DNA of 64,000 nt from Glycomyces fuscus (GTDB lineage: Bacteria; Actinomycetota; Actinomycetes; Streptosporangiales; Streptosporangiaceae). This document shows positions 47,473 through 54,890 of this stretch, one piece after another (positions within the stretch are counted from its first letter, which is position 1; every line of letters starts with the position of its first letter). The notes under the pieces were generated by a model. The model did no database searches, had not been told where the DNA came from, and saw only the letters and a program-made list of their open reading frames with translations. The stretch covers positions 496,001-560,000 of the forward strand of contig NYMS01000048.1 in the NCBI GenBank assembly GCA_002529455.1, in the 5' to 3' direction. The translations under genes were made by a program, and so were the position numbers.

Positions 47473-48014
47473 GGTGCGGTTCTCCCGGAAGTGGGGGGAA
47501 GGGTCACGGACGAGGTGGTGGTCACCAGCTCGCCGCTCTGGGGGTAGGCGTGCCAGGTGCGCCAGACGAGCGGTCCGCCGGGGACCAGGTGCAGCGCGGT
47601 GACCGCCAGCGGATCGCCGGGGAAGGCGACGAGCAGGCCGCCGGGGGAGTCGGCCACCTCCCGGTGGATCCCCTCCACCCGGCGGGCCAGTTCGGTGCGC
47701 GACAGGGACTCCACGAGCGAGCCGAAGCGGTAGCCGCCCAGGTCGGGGCGGTCGGCGCTGCCGGGCAGTCCGCCGGGGAGGCCGGGCAGGCAGGCCACCG
47801 TCTCCACCAGCGGTTCGTCGGCCACCAGCGCCCCGGCCGACGGCTCCGGCGTGACGACCACCTGGTGGGAGGCGCCGAGCACCCGCAGCTCGACCCGCGC
47901 GCCCGGCACCCGTACGGTGCGGGCGGCCAGGGGGTCGACCAGGGGGTGGTGCAGGGCCCAGACCAGGTCGCCGGCGCTGGTGTCGACGAAGGGGGCGCTG
48001 ATGCTCGCGCGCAC
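47469..48014 (-). CDS. DUF2617 protein
   Basis: The 181-aa soluble product matches DUF2617 by its start (TSAGDLVWALHHPL), LRVLGASHQVVV in the middle and the signature RTWHAYPQSGELV near the end. The family is actinobacterial and uncharacterised, and usually lies beside DUF4178 and aminopropyltransferase genes as here. It starts at GTG 48014, 7 nt after the DUF4178 stop. Confidence 0.82.
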   Translation of the reverse strand: MRASISAPFVDTSAGDLVWALHHPLVDPLAARTVRVPGARVELRVLGASHQVVVTPEPSAGALVADEPLVETVACLPGLPGGLPGSADRPDLGGYRFGSLVESLSRTELARRVEGIHREVADSPGGLLVAFPGDPLAVTALHLVPGGPLVWRTWHAYPQSGELVTTTSSVTLPPTSGRTAP

Positions 48015-48021
48015 GTTCCGG

Positions 48022-48627
48022 TCAGCTCCCCGGGTAGATGGTGAAGGTGCCCGGGGCGACCTTGGTCCCCGTGCTGGCCTCCCAGCGCCCGTGGTCGAAG
48101 CGCTCGAAGGACAGCATCCTGCCGTCGTCGGACTCGTAGTCGGCGTAGTCCAGGCCCCCGGAGGCCTTGAGCCCGGTGGTGCCCTCGGAGCGGTAGGAGC
48201 CGGTGCCCTTCTCCTGGAGCCGGTAGACGGTGCCCTCCAGCTCGATGCTCTTGCCCTGGGGGATGATGTCCAGGTCGGGACGGCCGGTCCACAGGGCCAG
48301 CTCCACGTCGGGGTCCTCCTCCACCGAGAGCCAGCGCTTGCCGCCCTCGACCTCCAGGAAGTGCTCCGACCAGGTGTAGCCGCCCTCGGACAGGCGCAGG
48401 GTGCCGCGGATCCAGGTCCGCTCGGTGCCCCAGTCGATCATGTCGCCCGCCTTGATGGCGCGCGGGTCGCCCGCGGTGCTGTCGCCCGTGTCGGCGAAGG
48501 GGTCCCGCGGCGGGGCGGGGGGAGCGGAGGCCGGTTTCGGCTTCTTGGCGCGCTGCGCGTAGATCAGGATGCCGACCACGACGGCGACGCCGACCAGGAT
48601 GAGCAGCAGCAGGAGTTCGATGGCCAA
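48022..48627 (-). CDS. DUF4178 single-pass membrane protein
   Basis: The 201-aa product starts at TTG 48627 with GAGGA 4 nt upstream. One N-terminal helix (AIELLLLLILVGVAVVVGILIY) anchors a soluble DUF4178 domain from about residue 50 (AIKAGDMIDWGTERTWIRGTL, then SEHFLEVEGGKRWLSVEED). It is the first gene of the operon DUF4178-DUF2617-small protein-DUF350-aminopropyltransferase. Function unknown. Confidence 0.8.
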   Translation of the reverse strand: MAIELLLLLILVGVAVVVGILIYAQRAKKPKPASAPPAPPRDPFADTGDSTAGDPRAIKAGDMIDWGTERTWIRGTLRLSEGGYTWSEHFLEVEGGKRWLSVEEDPDVELALWTGRPDLDIIPQGKSIELEGTVYRLQEKGTGSYRSEGTTGLKASGGLDYADYESDDGRMLSFERFDHGRWEASTGTKVAPGTFTIYPGS

Positions 48628-48706
48628 TGTTCCTCGTTTCGCGGTGGGGCATGGGGGAGCGAGGCCGTGTACGTCCCCTGCCTGCGTTGTTCCCCGGAGC
48701 CGGGTA

Positions 48707-48727
48707 ATCCTACTGACGCTCTGACGC
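48707..48727 (-). promoter_or_regulatory. candidate promoter with direct repeats for the DUF4178 operon
   Basis: On the minus strand a -10 box TAGGAT (48712-48707) is preceded directly by two copies of GCGTCAG (48727-48721 and 48719-48713), 8 bp apart. There is no -35 consensus, so the repeats may be activator or alternative-sigma recognition sites. Confidence 0.4.
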
Positions 48728-48860
48728 CTCGGGCGAGGGGCCGGTTCCATATGTGACCAGATCAGGACATGAAGGACACGCCGTTCGGGAACTTCTCACG
48801 GACGGTGATCGTTGGTGGCATCCCCGTGTGCGGGACGCGCCGCGGGCGCGCTCACGGACG

Positions 48861-48890
48861 CGGCCCCCGGGCGCCGGCGGCCCGGGGCCG
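48861..48890 (-). terminator. terminator of the sulfurtransferase gene
   Basis: CGGCCCCCGGGC (48861-48872) pairs with GCCCGGGGCCG (48880-48890) with one bulge, 42 nt past the stop. Confidence 0.6.
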
Positions 48891-48932
48891 GGAGTGCGGG
48901 CCGACGCGTCCGGGCCCCGGTGCGTACGGGTT

Positions 48933-49784
48933 TCAGGCCCCGGGGTCGCCGGTCTCCACCGGGAGGGTGTCGTCGCCTCCCCAGCGGCTCCACGACCCCG
49001 GGTACAGGCGGGCGCCGGAGTACCCGGCGTGCTCCAGGGCGAGCAGGTCGTGGCAGGCGGTGACCCCGGACCCGCAGTAGGCGGTGATGGTGTCGGCGGA
49101 GTCGGCACCGAGGGCGGCGAAGCGTTCACGCAGGATTTCCGGGGCGGCCAGGAGGCCGTCATCGCCCAGGTTCCCCGTCCACTCGGCGCTGCGGGCGCCC
49201 GGCACGTGTCCCGGCCGGGCGTCGACGGGCGCGGGCCGCTCGCCGGTGTAGCGGCCGTGGGCGCGCGCGTCGACCAGCAGGTGCGCCGGGTCGCCCGTCT
49301 CGGCGAGGACGGTGTCGGTGTGCACGACGCGGTCGGCGGGCCAGGGCAGCGGGGTGCGGTGCACGGGCCGGGGCGCGACGTCGCCCCGCTCCAGCTCCCC
49401 GGTCCACGCCTGGACGCCTCCGTCGAGGAAGGCCGCCGGGGTCCCCAGCACGCGCAGCATCCACACGAGGCGGGCGGCCACGGAACCGCCGGCGTCGTCG
49501 TAGACCACCACGGAGGAGTCGTCGCCGATGCCGAGGCGGCCGAGCGCGTCGGCGAAGCCGGCCGCGGAGGGCAGCGGATGGCGGCCGTCCCCGGGGCCGG
49601 CCGGCGCGGCCAGGTCGGTGTCCAGGTCGGTGAAGACGGCGCCGGGCAGGTGCCCCGCGCGGTGGGCGTCGCGGCCGGAACGGCCGTCGAGGTACCACCG
49701 GGAGTCGACGAGGACGACCTGGTCACGGTGTTCGCGGAGCCAGTCGGCCGACACGGCCACCGGCAGGGTCAGGTGTTCGGACAT
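48933..49784 (-). CDS. sseA: 3-mercaptopyruvate sulfurtransferase (two-rhodanese)
   Basis: The 283-aa product has two rhodanese domains, about residues 8-130 and 150-275. The active-site loop is CGSGVTAC with C237; the CG[ST]GVT pattern marks 3-mercaptopyruvate rather than thiosulfate specificity. The first domain keeps the VLVDSRWYLDG start but is catalytically inactive, as in the family. It starts at ATG 49784; a long in-frame extension was rejected. It is probably leaderless. Confidence 0.9.
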   Translation of the reverse strand: MSEHLTLPVAVSADWLREHRDQVVLVDSRWYLDGRSGRDAHRAGHLPGAVFTDLDTDLAAPAGPGDGRHPLPSAAGFADALGRLGIGDDSSVVVYDDAGGSVAARLVWMLRVLGTPAAFLDGGVQAWTGELERGDVAPRPVHRTPLPWPADRVVHTDTVLAETGDPAHLLVDARAHGRYTGERPAPVDARPGHVPGARSAEWTGNLGDDGLLAAPEILRERFAALGADSADTITAYCGSGVTACHDLLALEHAGYSGARLYPGSWSRWGGDDTLPVETGDPGA

Positions 49785-50109
49785 GGGCACCACCCTAGGC
49801 GTTCGGTCCCTGCGGGGGACGTGCTCCCGGGGGCCGGGTCGGGCCTCGGCTCTTGGGGGGCGGCCCGGGCGCCCGCGGGGTCGCCGGAGGCGGGTTCGCG
49901 CGGGAGGACCGCGCCGTAGGCGTCGGTCGAGGGTGGTGGCGGGCGACGGGCGGGTACGGGCGACCCGCCGTGGGCGCCGAGGGCTCCCGGGTCGGAGGGC
50001 GCCCGGACAAGGAAGGTGCGGTGCGTGGCGTCCGTCGGGGTGGTAGCCCGCCTCGCCGTGAAGCGCCCCGGCGGGCGGTGGGCGGGCCGAAGCGGAGGTC
50101 CCGGGAAAC
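49785..50109. other. intergenic region upstream of sseA
   Basis: No gene is supported in these 325 bp. They contain the sseA promoter element at 49792-49797 and the 3' side of the coupled membrane-protein pair. Several GC-rich half-repeats occur without a clean hairpin. Confidence 0.5.
49792..49797 (-). promoter_or_regulatory. leaderless -10 box of sseA
   Basis: TAGGGT on the minus strand (49797-49792) ends 7 nt before the ATG, so the transcript should begin at the start codon. No Shine-Dalgarno sequence is present in agreement with this. Confidence 0.5.
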
Positions 50110-50550
50110 CTAGGCGCCGGGGCCTTCGCGGTCCCGGTCCATGCGGTGGACGCGCAGGATCCACCACAGGCCCAGCACCGGCAGCACCAGCGGGATGAAC
50201 AGGTATCCGGCCCCGAAGTCGGACCACACAGTGTCGTCGGGGAACACCCCCGGAAGGAGCACGCTGACCGCGCCCACCGCCAGCACCCCGACCAGTTCGA
50301 CACTGCACGAGACCAGCGCGACCCTGCGCGAGGTCCGACCGGCCCGGGCCAGACCGACCGCCGCCACCAGGTAGACCACCCCGGCGAGCAGCGAGAGTCC
50401 GTAGGCCAGCGGCGCCTCGTCGAACCTGGTGGCCAGCTGGTAGCCCCCGCGCGCGGTCGCGGCGAGCGCGAACACCCCGTACACGGCGACGAGCAGCCGC
50501 CCGGGGCCGGTGCGCAGGGTCCTGTCCCGGGCCGGGGCGGTCTCAGACAA
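50110..50550 (-). CDS. four-helix membrane protein, coupled to its upstream neighbour
   Basis: The 146-aa product starts at TTG 50550 with GGAG 5 nt upstream and overlaps the stop of the previous gene by 8 nt. Four hydrophobic helices are visible (about 18-38, 50-68, 76-98, 112-130). No family is recognised. Overlap with another four-helix protein suggests the two form a complex. Confidence 0.6.
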   Translation of the reverse strand: MSETAPARDRTLRTGPGRLLVAVYGVFALAATARGGYQLATRFDEAPLAYGLSLLAGVVYLVAAVGLARAGRTSRRVALVSCSVELVGVLAVGAVSVLLPGVFPDDTVWSDFGAGYLFIPLVLPVLGLWWILRVHRMDRDREGPGA

Positions 50551-50905
50551 CGGGGCTCCAGAGCTGTTCGAGGCGGACGAACAGGACGGGCAGGATCAGG
50601 CACGCGAAGGCGATCACCGCCGGGCCCCACCTGCTCCGCTCCATGAAGCCCCACACGGCGCACGCGGGCGGCAGCAGTGCGACCGTGGCCAGGTAGGACA
50701 CGAACATGGCCGTCTCGGCGGGACGTTCGCCGCCGACCAGGGTGACGACGACGGCGGCCACCTGTCCGAGCACGAGCAGCCACAGGACCGCCATGCCGAC
50801 GAGGTGGGGGACCACCATGGGCTGGTCGCGGAAGGTCGAGACGAGGCACCACCCGGCTATCGCCAGTGACACCATCTGAATCGTCATGGTCAGCCAGTCG
50901 ACCAC
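50543..50905 (-). CDS. four-helix membrane protein
   Basis: The 120-aa product has four predicted helices (about 6-24, 31-58, 63-85, 93-112). It starts at GTG 50905 (MVDWLTMTIQMVSL) with GGAGG close upstream. Not recognised. It is translationally coupled with the gene at 50110-50550. Confidence 0.6.
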   Translation of the reverse strand: MVDWLTMTIQMVSLAIAGWCLVSTFRDQPMVVPHLVGMAVLWLLVLGQVAAVVVTLVGGERPAETAMFVSYLATVALLPPACAVWGFMERSRWGPAVIAFACLILPVLFVRLEQLWSPVV

Positions 50906-51198
50906 GCCGCCTCCGCTCGTCGTCCCCCGCGCGCCATGTCAGCGGGCTTCTACGACACAGCGTAGTACGTCAGTGCCACCGCATCGCACCGTCCCCCGTC
51001 GTCCCCCGTCGGAGGCCGGACGCCAGGGCCTCCGCCGGAGGCCGCGTCCGGTTCCGGACATCCCTGACATGGGGCTTACGAGACGGCGTTGCGCCCGGGT
51101 CGGATAGGGTCCTCGGAGCCGCACGTGTTCCAGCCGGTACACGGCTCAGGCCCGCGGCACATCCCCTCAGGCATCGTGTACGAGACCGGAGCACCCCG

Positions 51199-52038
51199 TT
51201 GTCCTATCCCCAGTACCCTTCCGGCCCCCAGCAGCCGCCCGGCGGTCAGCCCCCCTACGGCGACCCGACCGGCGGTCAGCCCGGCTACGGTGACCCGACC
51301 GGCGGCCAGCCCGGCTATGGCGCTCCCGGCTACGGTGACCCGACCGGCGGCCAGCCCGGCTACGGCGCTCCCGGCTACGGTGACCCGACCGGCGGCCAGC
51401 CGCCCTACGGAGGCCCGGGCGGACCGCCTCCCGGCCAGCCGCCCTACGGCGGTATGCCCCCCGGCCCTCCCGGAGACCCCTACGGCCAGCCCCCGAAGAA
51501 GGGCATGTCCACCGGCGCCAAGGTCGGCCTCGGCATCGGCGGCGGCTGCCTCGGCCTGGTGCTCCTCGTGGTCGTCGTCATCGTGATCATCGCCTCGATG
51601 GCCGGCGGCGACAGCACGTCGTCCTCCACGTCCTCGGCCCCCACCCAGCAGGAGGGCACGCAGGAGTCGGAGGGCGGCGCGGCGGAGGAGCCCGCCGCCG
51701 AGCAGGGTGTCAGCATGACCGCCACCACGGCGGGCACCGCCGGTGACACCATCGACGACACCGTCTACACGGTGCTCGACGTCGAGATCACCAACAACGG
51801 CGACGAGACGCTCGACGTCAACCCGCTGTACTTCACGACGGTGCTCTCCGACGGAACCGAGCGCTCCGACTGGGCCGACTCCATCTTCGCCGACATCCAG
51901 CACATCGAGGTCGGCACCCTCGCGCCCGGCTCCTCCGTCTCGGGGCAGATCGCCGTGGTCGGCGAGGTCGTGGTGACCGAGGTCCGCTACGACCCGAGCT
52001 TCGGCATGGAGGACCCGATCGTCACGACGGTCCAGTAG
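51199..52038 (+). CDS. membrane-anchored DUF4352-like protein with GDPTGGQPGY repeats
   Basis: The 279-aa product starts at TTG 51199 with GGAG 7 nt upstream (MSYPQYPSGPQQPPGGQ). Residues 1-100 are a Pro/Gly/Tyr-rich cytoplasmic tail containing four GDPTGGQPxY units and two GAPGY inserts. One transmembrane helix follows (GGGCLGLVLLVVVVIVIIAS), then an outer domain of about 130 residues with the DUF4352 pattern (TVYTVLDVEITNNGDETLDV). Such outer domains resemble immunoglobulin-like folds. Function unknown. Confidence 0.7.
   Translation: MSYPQYPSGPQQPPGGQPPYGDPTGGQPGYGDPTGGQPGYGAPGYGDPTGGQPGYGAPGYGDPTGGQPPYGGPGGPPPGQPPYGGMPPGPPGDPYGQPPKKGMSTGAKVGLGIGGGCLGLVLLVVVVIVIIASMAGGDSTSSSTSSAPTQQEGTQESEGGAAEEPAAEQGVSMTATTAGTAGDTIDDTVYTVLDVEITNNGDETLDVNPLYFTTVLSDGTERSDWADSIFADIQHIEVGTLAPGSSVSGQIAVVGEVVVTEVRYDPSFGMEDPIVTTVQ
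51259..51408 (+). repeat. 30-bp coding repeats with 15-bp inserts
   Basis: Four 30-bp units (51259, 51289, 51334 and 51379) encode GDPTGGQPGY or a near variant; two 15-bp units (51319 and 51364) encode GAPGY. The DNA copies differ by only a few bases, which points to recent slippage or unequal exchange. Confidence 0.85.
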
Positions 52039-52053
52039 TCCACGCACGCACCA

Positions 52054-52090
52054 CGAAGCCCCGGCCGCGGACCCCGCGGCCGGGGCTTCG
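52054..52090 (+). terminator. 17-bp perfect terminator stem
   Basis: CGAAGCCCCGGCCGCGG (52054-52070) and its exact complement (52074-52090) are separated by 3 nt, 15 nt after the stop of the DUF4352-like gene. Confidence 0.88.
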
Positions 52091-52296
52091 CGCTGTGTTC
52101 CGGTGGTGCCCGGCGGAGGCAGCGGGTGTGGCGCCGGGCACGGGACCGGGACGGCGGAAACAGCTTCTTGTCGGAAAAGGGGTCTTTTCCACGGTCGGTT
52201 CGGATATCGTCGGCGCACGCCTGCGCCCCGCACGCACGCGCCCGTCCAGCGCGGTTCCCGCTCCACCGCTCCCTGCGCATCCCCCGGAGCCCTGTC

Positions 52297-52770
52297 ATGT
52301 CCCTGCCCCCGCGACCCCCCGCCGCCGGCATGTCCACCGGCGGCAAGATCGGCCTCGGATGCCTGGGGTGCTTCGGCGCCCTGGTGTTCACCGCCATCAT
52401 CGGCTCCTGCGCCAGCGCACTGGCCGGGGGCGGCTCCGACCAGGCGGCGCCTCCGCCCCCGGCCGCGACGGTGACCGCGACCGTGTCCGAGACGGTGGAA
52501 CCGACCGCCACCGCCACCGCCACCGAGACCGAGGAGGTCGAGGTGGAGGTCACGGTCACCGCCACGGAGACCGTCACGGAGACGGTGACCGAGCGCCCGG
52601 ACAGCGGCGGCAGCGGTGGAGGCGGTACCGGCGGTGGTGGGGGCGGCGCCCCGGCCTACTACGAGAACTGCGACGCGGCGCGCGCCGCGGGTGCGGCGCC
52701 CGTGCGCCGTGGCGACCCGGGTTACGGCTCCCACCTGGACCGCGACGGCGACGGCGTCGGCTGCGAGTGA
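52297..52770 (+). CDS. exported Excalibur-domain protein
   Basis: The 157-aa product starts at ATG 52297 with CCGGAG 8 nt upstream. One N-terminal helix near residues 20-45 contains cysteines (LGCLGCFGA, GSCASA). A linker of Thr/Glu/Val repeats (TVTATVSETVEPTATATATE) leads to the C-terminal Excalibur domain: YYENCDAARAAG, then DRDGDGVGCE, the calcium-binding loop. Excalibur domains are extracellular and small. It may be an anchored wall protein. Confidence 0.8.
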   Translation: MSLPPRPPAAGMSTGGKIGLGCLGCFGALVFTAIIGSCASALAGGGSDQAAPPPPAATVTATVSETVEPTATATATETEEVEVEVTVTATETVTETVTERPDSGGSGGGGTGGGGGGAPAYYENCDAARAAGAAPVRRGDPGYGSHLDRDGDGVGCE

Positions 52771-52780
52771 CGCGGGTCGC

Positions 52781-54736
52781 CTACCGCGGCTCGGGCGCCT
52801 CCTCGCGCCCGGGGCCGTCCGCGCGTTGGAGGGCCTTCTCCAGGGCCCGCCTGGTGACGGCGGCCTCCACCTGGTCGACGGCGTGGGCGGTCATCTCGTC
52901 GCCGTACCCGGGCAGCGCCCGGCTGCCCGCGTACTCGCGGCACAGGCGCACGCCCTCGGCGGTGGAGGGGCCGTAGGAGGCGTCGACGCCCGACTTGCCC
53001 AGGGCGTCGCCGAAGCCCGCCCGTGTGATCCTGAGCTGGAGCAGCTTGACCGCTTCTCCCTCACTGCCGATGCGCAGCCCGAGCATGTCGTGTACCTCCG
53101 TGATCTCCCCGGGGGGCTGTTCGAACGTGCCGTCGCGGACGAGGGCGTAGGCCTTGTCGCCCGGGCACGAGGTGGAGACGAAGTCGCGGTGTCCGAGCAC
53201 CGTTCCGGCGATCGAGGTGTCGGGCTCCATCAGCCACTGGCGGAGCGCGCGCACCGCGTTGACCTGCTCCGGGGTGATGACATCCGTGGGACCGGTGGCC
53301 AGGGTCGCCGAGTAGTGGGAGGTGTTGCCGCCCGGCTGCGCGGCCTGGGTCCTGTACAGCCCCCGGCCCTCGATGACGTAGCCGTGCGCACAGCACATGA
53401 ACGAGTTGCCGGTGAAGTACACCGTGCCACCGCGCCTGGCCAGCCACGTGGAGTTGGGCGTGCGCACGCACCAGATCCGCCCCTCGTGGGGCTCGCGCGT
53501 GACGGTGAGCTCCGCCTTCCCGGCCGCCGCCGTCCGGGGAGCGACGTGGGCCCTGCGGCGCAGTTCCACCTCCCACGTGGGGCAGGGGGTCGAGGAGGTG
53601 GGGGGCCGACGGCGCAGGGAGGTCGCGTACCCGGCCAGGATCGCGGCGAACTGGAACGCCTCGGCGGCTGCCCGGTCCTTCTGGCCCAGGGCCTGGGAGT
53701 CGTTCGTGCGGCTGCCGTGGCCGCCCCCCGACAGCGACGCCTCGATGAACAGGGCGAGTTGCGCCCGGGTCAGCGAGCGCAGGAAGGCGTGTGTGGGCAC
53801 CCGCCCGGGAGCGTGTTCGAGCAGGACCCGGCCGGCGTCGGAGGACAGGTGGAACCAGGCCGTCCCGCGGTCACGGGCCTCGCGCCAGCGCGGGACGCCG
53901 TCCGTGCTCCTCCCCGCCCGGGGGAGGTGCTCGCAGGGCGGCCCGAAGACGCCGTGCAGCGCGTCGCGGATCCTGGCGGTGCGGTCGGGGTCGCCCACCG
54001 CCGACTGGTGGATGGCCGCACCCGTGCCGGGCGCACGGCTCCCGCCCCGTCGTTCGACGCGGCCCCCGGTCCCGGTCCAGAACCAGGCCACCAGTTCCAC
54101 GAGGTGGTCGGGCCACTTGGGCTCCGCGGGCAGGTGCGCGCAGGGAGCGGCCAGGGGGATGCGGTCCCCGTGGGCGAGCGTGTCCGTGGTGGCCCACAGG
54201 CGTTCGCGGCCGCTGACGCCGCGCGCGGAGCGCCCGGTCCGCGCCCGGGTCCCGTCGGCGTCCTTCCCGCGCTCGGTACCCGTGCGCCGGTGATGGCGCT
54301 CCACGGGCCAGCGGTGGCCGGGGGTGGTCAGCGACGAGTGCTCGCGTCCCTCCATCCGGACGAGTTCGCGTCGCATGGCGGGGAAGACGAGGACGTCCTG
54401 GAGGGGTTGCCACTCCGACAGCCCCGTGCCGTGGTCGAGGGTGAGGACGACGTCCCCCGGCGCGACCTGCTGGAAGGTGCGCCACCCGTCCTCGGTGAGG
54501 ATCTCCGTGGCTTCGTCCACGCAGTATCCGATGTCGGCCCAGCCCCTGGAGGGGCCGGTATGGAAGGAGCGGGTGTCACGCCAGTACCGGAGGCAGGCCG
54601 AGTGGTTCTTCGCGGCCAGCCCCTGGTCGGCGCTGTCGTAGTGGATGACCAGTCCGGATCGGGGATTGGCCCGGGTCGCGGGCGAGGAACCCCATCCCAG
54701 ATCGGACCGAGAGACGTACTTGCTCGGTCGAGGCAT
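52781..54736 (-). CDS. peptidoglycan amidase (amidase_2/PGRP type) interrupted by an intein
   Basis: The open frame of 651 codons encodes an N-acetylmuramoyl-L-alanine amidase split by an intein. Before it, residues 1-71 contain LVIHYDS (zinc ligand H32) and SRGWADIGY. After it, 445-651 continue with SFMCCAHGYVIEGRGLY, GHRDFVSTSCPGD (zinc ligands H516 and C524) and a peptidoglycan-binding domain (LRIGSEGEAVKLLQ, YGPSTAEGV). Joining Y71 to S445 restores the family motif DIGYxF...EGRG and gives 278 aa. The start is ATG 54736. There is no evident signal peptide, so a secretion route is unclear. An IR GTGTC-aaggc-GACAC lies at 54746-54760. Confidence 0.9.
   Translation of the reverse strand: MPRPSKYVSRSDLGWGSSPATRANPRSGLVIHYDSADQGLAAKNHSACLRYWRDTRSFHTGPSRGWADIGYCVDEATEILTEDGWRTFQQVAPGDVVLTLDHGTGLSEWQPLQDVLVFPAMRRELVRMEGREHSSLTTPGHRWPVERHHRRTGTERGKDADGTRARTGRSARGVSGRERLWATTDTLAHGDRIPLAAPCAHLPAEPKWPDHLVELVAWFWTGTGGRVERRGGSRAPGTGAAIHQSAVGDPDRTARIRDALHGVFGPPCEHLPRAGRSTDGVPRWREARDRGTAWFHLSSDAGRVLLEHAPGRVPTHAFLRSLTRAQLALFIEASLSGGGHGSRTNDSQALGQKDRAAAEAFQFAAILAGYATSLRRRPPTSSTPCPTWEVELRRRAHVAPRTAAAGKAELTVTREPHEGRIWCVRTPNSTWLARRGGTVYFTGNSFMCCAHGYVIEGRGLYRTQAAQPGGNTSHYSATLATGPTDVITPEQVNAVRALRQWLMEPDTSIAGTVLGHRDFVSTSCPGDKAYALVRDGTFEQPPGEITEVHDMLGLRIGSEGEAVKLLQLRITRAGFGDALGKSGVDASYGPSTAEGVRLCREYAGSRALPGYGDEMTAHAVDQVEAAVTRRALEKALQRADGPGREEAPEPR
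53405..54523 (-). mobile_element. in-frame intein, 373 residues
   Basis: It runs from C72 to N444 of the host protein. Block A is CVDEATEILTEDGW, block B is LTTPGHRWPV (T138, H141), block F is GRIWCVRTPNSTWLARRGG and block G is VYFTGN followed by S(+1). The penultimate residue is Gly instead of His, as in some phage and actinobacterial inteins. The central part (about 205-375) looks like a LAGLIDADG endonuclease: HLVELVAWFW and LTRAQLALFIEASL. The acidic catalytic positions appear replaced (WTGTGG, SLSGGG), so homing activity is probably lost while splicing is likely kept. Confidence 0.88.
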
Positions 54737-54890
54737 GGACCCATTGTGTCAAGGCGACACTCCGAAGGGTAGGGGGTTGGTTACTTTGGGTAGAAAAGTC
54801 CTTGTTGTCGGCCACCAGGTGTGGCGGAGCCCCCGTGCCCGGTGCCCTCTGCGGCACGATGGTGGCCGATCCGAACCCGGGAGGTCACCA

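Larger units (their letters stand above)
48628..48932. other. intergenic region between sulfurtransferase and DUF4178 operons
   Basis: No gene is seen. It holds the candidate promoter of the DUF4178 operon (48707-48727) and the terminator of the sulfurtransferase gene (48861-48890). Confidence 0.5.

Noticed and set aside
51259-51408. CRISPR-like array
   Set aside because: The repeats are in frame, adjacent and coding, with no unique spacers of constant length.
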